In this document: one piece after another, positions 5,601 through 10,499 of the stretch
How positions within the stretch are numbered: position 1 is the first letter of the stretch
Layout: each line of letters starts with the position of its first letter
DNA from: Methylomicrobium sp.
GTDB lineage: Bacteria; Pseudomonadota; Gammaproteobacteria; Methylococcales; Methylomonadaceae
Length of the DNA: 10,499 nt
Assembly (NCBI GenBank): GCA_007135635.1
Contig: SLIO01000248.1
Coordinates: 1 to 10,499 of the forward strand
Direction: 5' to 3'
The notes under the pieces: model-generated
Told to the model about the DNA's origin: nothing
What the model saw: only the letters and a program-made list of their open reading frames with translations
Databases searched by the model: none
Position numbers and translations under genes: made by a program

Positions 5601-6617
5601 TTAAGGCGCCGCTACCTGCTGCAGTATTTTACGGCTGAGCTGTTCGGCAAGTTGGGTACGCCTCAATTCGTAAGTCGGGTTAAAAAACACCCGATGCGCC
5701 ATTGTTTCATGGAAGATTTCGCGGATGTCTTCCGGCAATACGTGCGCGCGGTTGTGCAGCCAAGCCGTGACGCGCGCCGCGCGCATCAGCATACCGGCAC
5801 CGCGCGCGCTGGCACCCGCCAGGATCAAACGATCCATATCGACGTTGTCCAGTACAATCGAAAAGTCTTTCGGAAAACGGGTTGCCTGCCAAAGTTGCAG
5901 GGCGTAGTTTTGCAGCGTTTCGCTGGCTTGAATGTGATGCTGAATCTGTCGGCTGATGTCGTTCAATTCTCGGTAAGGCAAAATACCCGGCTGTATTGTC
6001 TCTATCAACGCGTCGACATCATAGAATCTCGGATTGAACATCAATTCGCGCTGCAGAGCCGGGTTTTCCGGCGTTTCGATTTTCAGCTCCATCATGAAAC
6101 GGTCTCGGGCCGCAGAAGGAATTTCGAAGGTTTCGTCCTTTTCGACGCGGTTGCGGTCGGCGAATACCTGTAGATGCGGAAAATAGTGTTCGCGGTTGAA
6201 TGCCGTGACCGATTTTTCGGCCATCACGCGCAGCAGTAAGGAATGGACCTGGGGTCTGGCGCGGTTGACTTCATTGAAGAAGAAGGTGGACAGTTCCTCG
6301 CCGTGTTTCAGTATCGGGCCCGGGTCGACCTGCGGTTTGCCTGCCTCGTTGATGTAGGTATGATACACCAGGTCGTTCGGCATCAGGTCGATCGTGCCTT
6401 CGATGCGTTCGTAGGCGCCGCCGATGCCGCGCGCGACGGCGCGTAACAAGGTGGTTTTGCCGACCCCGACATCGCCTTCGAGCATCGCATGGCCGCGCGC
6501 GAAAATTGCGGTCGTGACGAGCCGTACCGGGCGTTCTAGCCCAATTAAGGCTTTGTTGATTTCCTGTTCGAACAGTGCTGCGCGGTTATGCCAATCGGCA
6601 AGGTTTCGGTCAGTCAT
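5601..6617 (-). CDS. mxaR: MoxR-family AAA+ ATPase, MxaR-like
   Basis: The 338-residue AAA+ protein belongs to the MoxR family, whose members work as chaperone-like ATPases with VWA proteins. Walker A is G48-D-V-G-V-G-K54-T-T56. The Walker B region is F112-F-F-N115-E116-V-N-R119, so the usual Asp before the catalytic Glu is Asn. Sensor 1 is N156, the Arg finger region is 'ARDRF' (170-174), and the C-terminal lid carries 'GASARG' (268-273) as the MoxR sensor 2. Being first in a MoxR-DUF58-MxaA-VWA order fits MxaR. The gene is preceded by a 233-base spacer with a TATAAT, so it probably starts the transcript. The 135-base gap to the DUF58 gene is unusually long for this otherwise overlapping block. 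The generic MoxR assignment is secure; the MxaR name rests on context. Confidence 0.8.
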   Translation of the reverse strand: MTDRNLADWHNRAALFEQEINKALIGLERPVRLVTTAIFARGHAMLEGDVGVGKTTLLRAVARGIGGAYERIEGTIDLMPNDLVYHTYINEAGKPQVDPGPILKHGEELSTFFFNEVNRARPQVHSLLLRVMAEKSVTAFNREHYFPHLQVFADRNRVEKDETFEIPSAARDRFMMELKIETPENPALQRELMFNPRFYDVDALIETIQPGILPYRELNDISRQIQHHIQASETLQNYALQLWQATRFPKDFSIVLDNVDMDRLILAGASARGAGMLMRAARVTAWLHNRAHVLPEDIREIFHETMAHRVFFNPTYELRRTQLAEQLSRKILQQVAAP

Positions 6618-6628
6618 AGTGTTGTTTA

Positions 6629-6634
6629 ATTATA
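6629..6634 (-). promoter_or_regulatory. Candidate -10 box before the ATPase gene
   Basis: On the minus strand a perfect TATAAT ends 11 bases before the ATPase ATG. No good -35 hexamer is found at 16-18 bases; a TTGCCG lies 21 bases upstream. A start from this box would leave almost no leader, and no Shine-Dalgarno is seen before the ATG, so this is only a weak proposal. Confidence 0.3.
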
Positions 6635-6726
6635 GAGTTTTAGGTGGAATGAATTCGGCAAAGGGTAACCGGATAATGGTTTTTTGGTGAAGTTTTAGTT
6701 ACTTGGCAAGACGAGGGTAACGACGT

Positions 6727-6775
6727 CCTAAACGTTTCGATCGAGGTCCAAGCAAATCGAAACGAAACGTTTGGG
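6727..6775. repeat. Inverted repeat in the spacer upstream of the ATPase
   Basis: CCTAAACGTTTCG (6727-6739) is matched inversely by CGAAACGTTTGGG (6763-6775), 12 of 13 positions. An alternative perfect 9-bp pairing exists (CGTTTCGAT 6733-6741 with ATCGAAACG 6756-6764). The two pairings are mutually exclusive. Neither side has a T tract, so a classical terminator is unlikely. A dispersed repeat, an operator-like site or an RNA structure are possible. The rest of the 6618-6850 spacer holds nothing I recognise. Confidence 0.6.
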
Positions 6776-6850
6776 GCGGTTTGAATCCGCTCGACACTAG
6801 GAATTAAAAAATAAAGCCCTCAATGCCTGTTTGTCAATGAATTGCAATGG

Positions 6851-7618
6851 TCAATGTCGAATTCTCACCGGTGCAATCGCAAAGAAGACAAGAAAACTGA
6901 AAAAAGAAATAAAGGTCATCCATTTAAATAGACCGTAAAGCTTGCGGGCTCCGCGATTGGCTTTTTTGACGATTTCAAATTCTTCCAGGAATACGGTTTC
7001 GCAGGCGCCGTTGCCGGTGTCGTCGCGGGTGATGCTGGTGCCGCGACGGAAATTATTGCTTTTATTAGCATATTCGGCCAATACGCCTTTAAAGCGGATA
7101 TGGTCACCTGGTTCGGCGGACATCAACGCCTTTTTGACGACGGCGTTGTCGGTCAGTAAATGATTATTCGACAGAGCGTTCATTTTAAATAAAGAGCCTG
7201 TCTCGTAGTTTTGCCAAGATGCCCAGCACGTCCAGCTATCGTTATGAAACTTCATTTGCTTGTAAACGCCGGAGCCGACATTCTTACCCCAGATCACGCA
7301 TAAGTCGCGAAGATTCAGGAAATCCTGCCAGCGTTTGTGATGCCAGATGTTAGTGAAGGCATCGGCGTCACTGTAACTGACGACGACGCCATATAATTCA
7401 TAGTCATATAACGGCGTGATCGTATATTCCTGGTCGTTGACGCGGGTTTTGAATGGTTCGGCGCTGAGTTTAGTTTGAACCGGTTCGTCGAGATAGCCGA
7501 GATCGTAAAAATGCGGTTCCGGCAAACGGTCTTTTTTGAAATAAAGCACAACGGTGAGCAATGCGCTGACGATGAATAGCCATTTGAATAGCTGTTCGAA
7601 AACGGAACTGGTAGCCAT
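6851..7618 (-). CDS. Unrecognised two-TM membrane protein
   Basis: The 255-residue protein has TM helices near each end (about 10-27 and 229-249) with a roughly 200-residue domain between them. Likely topology puts that domain on one side of the inner membrane. Conserved-looking segments are 'YDYELYGVVVSY' (71-82), 'LNLRDLCVIWGKN' (101-113), 'GDHIRFKGVLAEY' (171-183) and 'GNGACETVFLEEFEIV' (202-217). Cysteines lie at 107, 131 and 206. I recall similar hypothetical proteins from gammaproteobacteria but know no function or name. It is transcribed divergently from rlmH. Its ATG has no clear Shine-Dalgarno. The mxa-like block lies 233 bases downstream beyond an inverted repeat, so it is probably a separate unit. 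Confidence 0.75.
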   Translation of the reverse strand: MATSSVFEQLFKWLFIVSALLTVVLYFKKDRLPEPHFYDLGYLDEPVQTKLSAEPFKTRVNDQEYTITPLYDYELYGVVVSYSDADAFTNIWHHKRWQDFLNLRDLCVIWGKNVGSGVYKQMKFHNDSWTCWASWQNYETGSLFKMNALSNNHLLTDNAVVKKALMSAEPGDHIRFKGVLAEYANKSNNFRRGTSITRDDTGNGACETVFLEEFEIVKKANRGARKLYGLFKWMTFISFFSFLVFFAIAPVRIRH

Positions 7619-7633
7619 GATGCGAACCGATCG

Positions 7634-7663
7634 ATAAAATTGAAATTATAGTCTACCTGTCAA
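7634..7663 (-). promoter_or_regulatory. Candidate promoter of the two-TM protein gene
   Basis: On the minus strand a consensus -35 TTGACA (7658-7663) is followed after 18 bases by TTTTAT (7634-7639), giving a start about ten bases before the ATG at 7618. A TATAAT closer to the -35 is only seven bases away and cannot pair with it. Confidence 0.35.
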
Positions 7664-7791
7664 AATGTCCGATGTGCAGGGTCCCGTTTTTTATTAAAAA
7701 ATGTTCTTTGCAACGGCTTTCTTCGGCGACCATCATTAAACGATAACGTTTGTTTATTGCGCACTACATGGCTTCTGTGTATGCTCCGCGG

Positions 7792-8262
7792 ATGCAAATA
7801 CAACTGATTACTATCGGCAATAAAATGCCTGCTTGGGTGCAGTCCGGTTATGATGAATACGCTAAACGATTGCCTAGAGAGTGCGAATTGGTGCTCAAGG
7901 AGATTCCGCCGGGCAAGCGAGGTAAAAATAGCGATTCGGCCCGTATCGTCAAGGACGAAGGCGATAAAATGATCGCGGCAATCGCAAAAGACGCGCATGT
8001 CGTGACCTTGGACGTCCCCGGGAAACTTTGGTCGACGCCGGAACTGTCGCTTGCCTTGAAACGATGGCTCGAAAGCGGGCGGAATGTAGCCTTGTTGGTC
8101 GGCGGCCCGGAAGGCTTGTCCGACGATGCGAAACTATTGGCGCGTGAATCCTGGAGTCTGTCCAAGCTGACTTTTCCGCATCCATTGGTCCGCGTGATCG
8201 TCGCCGAGCAAATTTATCGCGCCTGGAGTATTTTGAATAACCATCCCTATCATCGCGAATGA
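7792..8262 (+). CDS. rlmH: 23S rRNA pseudouridine-1915 N3-methyltransferase
   Basis: This is RlmH, a SPOUT (alpha/beta knot) methyltransferase that uses S-adenosylmethionine to methylate pseudouridine 1915 in helix 69 of 23S rRNA on the assembled 70S ribosome. The 156-residue product from the ATG at 7792 matches the usual 155-residue length. A longer in-frame TTG at 7750 and an ATG at 7768 were rejected on length. The SAM-site 'LLVGGPEGL' (101-109), '[10 protein letters not shown]' and the C-terminal 'YRAW...HPYHRE' are all present. The stop overlaps the maf start (ATGA). The common partner rsfS is not next to it here; a divergent membrane protein gene is. Confidence 0.95.
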   Translation: MQIQLITIGNKMPAWVQSGYDEYAKRLPRECELVLKEIPPGKRGKNSDSARIVKDEGDKMIAAIAKDAHVVTLDVPGKLWSTPELSLALKRWLESGRNVALLVGGPEGLSDDAKLLARESWSLSKLTFPHPLVRVIVAEQIYRAWSILNNHPYHRE

Positions 8263-8834
8263 GTGCGCACATCTTATTGGCTTCGGCTTCTCCGCGCCGT
8301 CAGGAACTGTTAACGCAAATCGGAGTCAGTTTTAAGGTGTTTCCGGTCGATCTCGATGAAACGCCGCGAGTCGGCGAATCTCCATTGTTTTATGTTCAAC
8401 GTATCGCTGCAGAGAAATCGGCCGCGGCACTTGAGCGGAGCGATGCAAGGCTGCCGATTCTGGCCGCCGATACTGCGGTGATTTTGGACGGACGCATCAT
8501 GGGAAAACCGAAGGATAAAGCCGACTGCTTGTCGATGCTCAGCTTTTTATCGGGACGGACGCATCAGGTTTTTAGTGCCGTATCGCTCAGAGGTTTCGAG
8601 CACTGGCAGGCGGTCAATATCACCGAGGTCAGCTTTCGCTGTATCAGCGAAGATGAAATCATCCGTTATTGGGATAGCGGCGAACCAGTCGACAAAGCAG
8701 GCGCTTACGCGATTCAGGGTTTAGGCGGCGTGTTCGTCAAATCGATTACCGGCAGCTTTAGCGGCGTGGTGGGCTTGCCGCTGTTCGAGACGGCTGAACT
8801 TTTAGCGAAACAAGGGATAACGATTTTCAAATGA
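8259..8834 (+). CDS. maf: Maf-family nucleoside triphosphate pyrophosphatase (YhdE-type)
   Basis: Maf proteins hydrolyse non-canonical or surplus nucleoside triphosphates to the monophosphate and pyrophosphate; the YhdE type acts mainly on dTTP and UTP. The 191-residue product shows the N-terminal 'ASASPRR' (8-14), the catalytic Asp in 'DTAV' (D71), 'GKPKD' (82-86), '[13 protein letters not shown]' (142-154, Q153) and '[11 protein letters not shown]' (165-175). The length is typical. The YhdE subtype is preferred over YceF because the gene sits before rng, as in the maf-rng-yhdP order of E. coli and relatives. Start and stop overlap both neighbours by four bases (ATGA), so rlmH-maf-rng are very likely translationally coupled. 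Confidence 0.95.
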   Translation: MSAHILLASASPRRQELLTQIGVSFKVFPVDLDETPRVGESPLFYVQRIAAEKSAAALERSDARLPILAADTAVILDGRIMGKPKDKADCLSMLSFLSGRTHQVFSAVSLRGFEHWQAVNITEVSFRCISEDEIIRYWDSGEPVDKAGAYAIQGLGGVFVKSITGSFSGVVGLPLFETAELLAKQGITIFK

Positions 8835-10285
8835 GTGAAGAAATTTTAATCAATGTCACGCCGCCGGAAACTCGTGTCGCCGTCGTCGAAAACGGCGTCT
8901 TGCAGGAACTGATCATCGAGCGCAGCCGTCAGCGCGGCTTAGTCGGTAATATCTACAAAGGCGAAGTATGCCGGGTGTTGCCCGGCATGCAAGCGGCCTT
9001 TGTAGATATCGGTTTGTCCAGAGCCGCTTTTTTACACTTGTCCGATTTATGTAGTAAAGATTTGGAAAAAAAAGGGTCGGCGAATATCGAAAGTTATCTG
9101 CACGAGGGCCAGCATATCGTCGTGCAAGTCACCAAGGACCCGATCGGTTCGAAAGGCGCGCGCTTGACCACGGAAATCTCGATTCCGTCGCGTTATCAGG
9201 TTTACATGCCCTATGCGAATAATTGCGGCGTGTCCCAACGAATCGAGTGCGATGCCGAGCGTGCTAGACTCCGTGCCTGTCTTGAGTCGTTTCGCGAAAA
9301 AAACCAATGCGGAGGCTTTATCGCCAGAACGGCGGCCGAATGCGTCGAGGAAGCGGTTTTATATTCCGATATGACTTTCCTACTCAAGCTTTGGACGACA
9401 ATTTCGGAAAGCATCAACAGCGCTCAACCCAAGCAGTTCATTCATAAGGACTTACCGCTGAGTGTCAGAACGCTACGGGATTTATACAAAGAGGGTATCG
9501 AGCGGGTGCGTGTCGATTCTAAGGAAACTTATCTCAAGCTGGTCGAATTCGCGAAGATTTTCGTACCCGATATCGTCGATGTGATCGAGCATTACACCGG
9601 CGACTGTCCGGTTTTCGATATATACAGCGTCGAAGAGGAAATTCAGCGCGCGTTGGATCGTAAAGTCATGCTGAAATCAGGGGGGCATTTGGTGTTCGAT
9701 CAAACCGAGGCAATGACGACGGTCGATGTCAATACAGGCAGTTATGTCGGCGGGCGTAATCTTGAGGAGACGATTTTTAAGACTAATTTAGAGGCTGCTC
9801 AGACGATATCTCGCCAACTACGATTGCGAAATTTAGGCGGCATCATCATTATCGACTTCATCGATATGCAGAGCCATGAGCATCGCAAACAAGTCTTGCA
9901 AGCCTTGGAGCGGCATTTGGAAAAGGATAATGCGAAGACCAAAATTACCGAGGTTTCCACGCTCGGTTTGGTCGAAATGACCCGTAAAAGAACTCGGGAA
10001 AGTCTCGAGCATATTCTATGCGAACCCTGTTCGGCTTGCGGTGGGCGCGGCGTGTTGAAAACCGCCGAGACGGTATGTCTGGAGATATTTCGCGAAATTA
10101 TCCGTGAAGTTCGGCAATATAAGGTACAGAAGCTGATGGTGTTGGCCTCGAACGAGGTTGTCGAAATGTTGCTGGATGAGGAGGCCGATATGCTTGCGGA
10201 ACTCGAAGCTTTTTTAAATATTCAGATTAAGTTCAGGGCCGAGGGCGAATATAATCAGGAACAGTATGATGTGGTCTTGTTGTGA
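8831..10285 (+). CDS. rng: Ribonuclease G
   Basis: RNase G is an endonuclease of the RNase E/G family that matures the 5' end of 16S rRNA and degrades some mRNAs. The 484-residue length is typical and there is no RNase E-type C-terminal scaffold. An S1 RNA-binding domain lies at about 38-120 ('GNIYKGEVCRVLPGMQAAFVDIG'-type start, residues 39-61). The catalytic part carries D299 in 'TVDVNTGS' and D342 in 'IIDFIDM', the two magnesium-binding Asp, 43 apart as in E. coli RNase E. The zinc-link cysteines are C400 and C403, with an extra C397 nearby. The ATG overlaps the maf stop. The spacer that follows holds a G-rich heptamer repeat rather than an obvious terminator. Confidence 0.95.
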   Translation: MSEEILINVTPPETRVAVVENGVLQELIIERSRQRGLVGNIYKGEVCRVLPGMQAAFVDIGLSRAAFLHLSDLCSKDLEKKGSANIESYLHEGQHIVVQVTKDPIGSKGARLTTEISIPSRYQVYMPYANNCGVSQRIECDAERARLRACLESFREKNQCGGFIARTAAECVEEAVLYSDMTFLLKLWTTISESINSAQPKQFIHKDLPLSVRTLRDLYKEGIERVRVDSKETYLKLVEFAKIFVPDIVDVIEHYTGDCPVFDIYSVEEEIQRALDRKVMLKSGGHLVFDQTEAMTTVDVNTGSYVGGRNLEETIFKTNLEAAQTISRQLRLRNLGGIIIIDFIDMQSHEHRKQVLQALERHLEKDNAKTKITEVSTLGLVEMTRKRTRESLEHILCEPCSACGGRGVLKTAETVCLEIFREIIREVRQYKVQKLMVLASNEVVEMLLDEEADMLAELEAFLNIQIKFRAEGEYNQEQYDVVLL

Positions 10286-10305
10286 TAGGCGGTTTTGCAG
10301 TTAGC

Positions 10306-10351
10306 AGGGAATAGGGAATAGGGAATAGGGAATAGGGAATAGGGAATAGGG
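10306..10351. repeat. Heptamer tandem repeat (AGGGAAT)6 plus partial
   Basis: Six exact copies of AGGGAAT (10306-10347) are followed by AGGG. On the plus strand this gives seven GGG runs separated by four-base AATA loops, which meets the usual G-quadruplex pattern of at least four G3 runs with short loops. It lies in the 145-base spacer between rng and the yhdP-like gene, in the transcribed sense orientation. Copy number is likely to vary by slippage. Confidence 0.95.
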
Positions 10352-10430
10352 GGATTGTCCTGGTGAACCGAACCATCGATCTATTTAAATTTAGCTGTTT
10401 TCAAAATCGCATTAACGAGTTTTTAGCTAA

Positions 10431-10499
10431 GTGATTCATCACATTACGCGGGCCACGCGAATTCTGATTTTTTGGGCTTTGATTGCTTCGGCATTAGGC
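10431..10499 (+). CDS. yhdP: YhdP-like AsmA-family protein, 5' end only
   Basis: A GTG at 10431, immediately preceded by an in-frame TAA, opens 23 codons to the window edge: a short basic start (H-H-I-T-R-A-T-R) followed by a hydrophobic stretch (I-L-I-F-W-A-L-I-A-S-A-L-G) typical of a membrane anchor. YhdP is a very large AsmA-like protein that moves phospholipid toward the outer membrane, and it follows rng in E. coli and many other gammaproteobacteria. The identification rests on position and the N-terminal anchor only. A weak 'AACGAG' lies about 13 bases upstream. Expression presumably reads through or starts after the heptamer array. Confidence 0.6.
   Translation, partial: MIHHITRATRILIFWALIASALG

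Noticed and set aside
5589..6173. 194-codon plus-strand open frame antisense to the ATPase gene
   Set aside because: It is fully covered by the well-supported MoxR-family gene on the other strand. Its composition is Arg/Val/Gln-rich shadow translation with no recognisable motif.
6785..6850. Intrinsic terminator after the two-TM gene
   Set aside because: A T-rich run exists on the minus strand (about 6803-6812), but I could not find a stable GC stem directly before it.
7750..7791. N-terminal extension of RlmH to a TTG at 7750 or ATG at 7768
   Set aside because: RlmH proteins begin with an M-x-I/L-x-L-I-x-I/V-G pattern, which the ATG at 7792 provides with the normal family length.
10306..10351. 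CRISPR array or telomere-like element
   Set aside because: The repeat unit is seven bases with no spacers, and no cas genes are present. It is a simple tandem repeat on a bacterial-type chromosome.

Overview
The window looks like chromosomal DNA of a gammaproteobacterium, most likely a methanotroph or methylotroph of the Methylococcales type. Two things suggest this. The right third has the gammaproteobacterial order rlmH - maf(yhdE) - rng - yhdP. The middle has a four-gene minus-strand block matching, in order and domain plan, the mxaR-mxaS-mxaA-mxaC accessory genes of methanol dehydrogenase clusters. The genus is inference; no rRNA gene is present.

Left region (1-1725): three overlapping minus-strand ORFs from a Mu-like phage head module. 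They are a head-morphogenesis (gpF-type) C-terminal part with an HExxH motif, an unrecognised acidic 117-residue protein, and a gpG-type virion morphogenesis protein. The gpF-like ORF lacks its N-terminal half and the gpG-like ORF stops just after its conserved QFGG. Both ends run into hairpin or REP-like repeat DNA, so this is read as a prophage remnant.

Middle region (1835-6617): all genes are on the minus strand and are transcribed from right to left. They are a MoxR-type AAA+ ATPase, a DUF58 protein, a signal-peptide/one-TM MxaA-like protein, a membrane-anchored VWA protein, and 16 bases further on a six-TM voltage-gated potassium channel with a C-terminal zinc ribbon. The last four are tightly packed. 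A 135-base repeat-bearing spacer separates the ATPase from the DUF58 gene. No dehydrogenase (mxaF/mxaI), cytochrome (mxaG) or mxaJ gene is next to the block, and the channel sits where mxaK/L/D would be expected.

Right region (6618-10499): a 233-base spacer with a strong inverted repeat, an unrecognised two-TM protein (minus strand), then a divergent plus-strand run rlmH-maf-rng with ATGA overlaps. This is followed by a spacer carrying a G-rich heptamer tandem repeat and the first 23 codons of a yhdP-like gene. The run handles rRNA modification, nucleotide house-cleaning, RNA processing and envelope lipid transport.

The most notable points are the orphan mxaRSAC-like block with a channel attached, the Asn in the Walker B motif of its ATPase, the duplicated 'decoy' start region before the DUF58 gene, the G-quadruplex-capable heptamer array after rng, and the repeat-bounded phage remnant.
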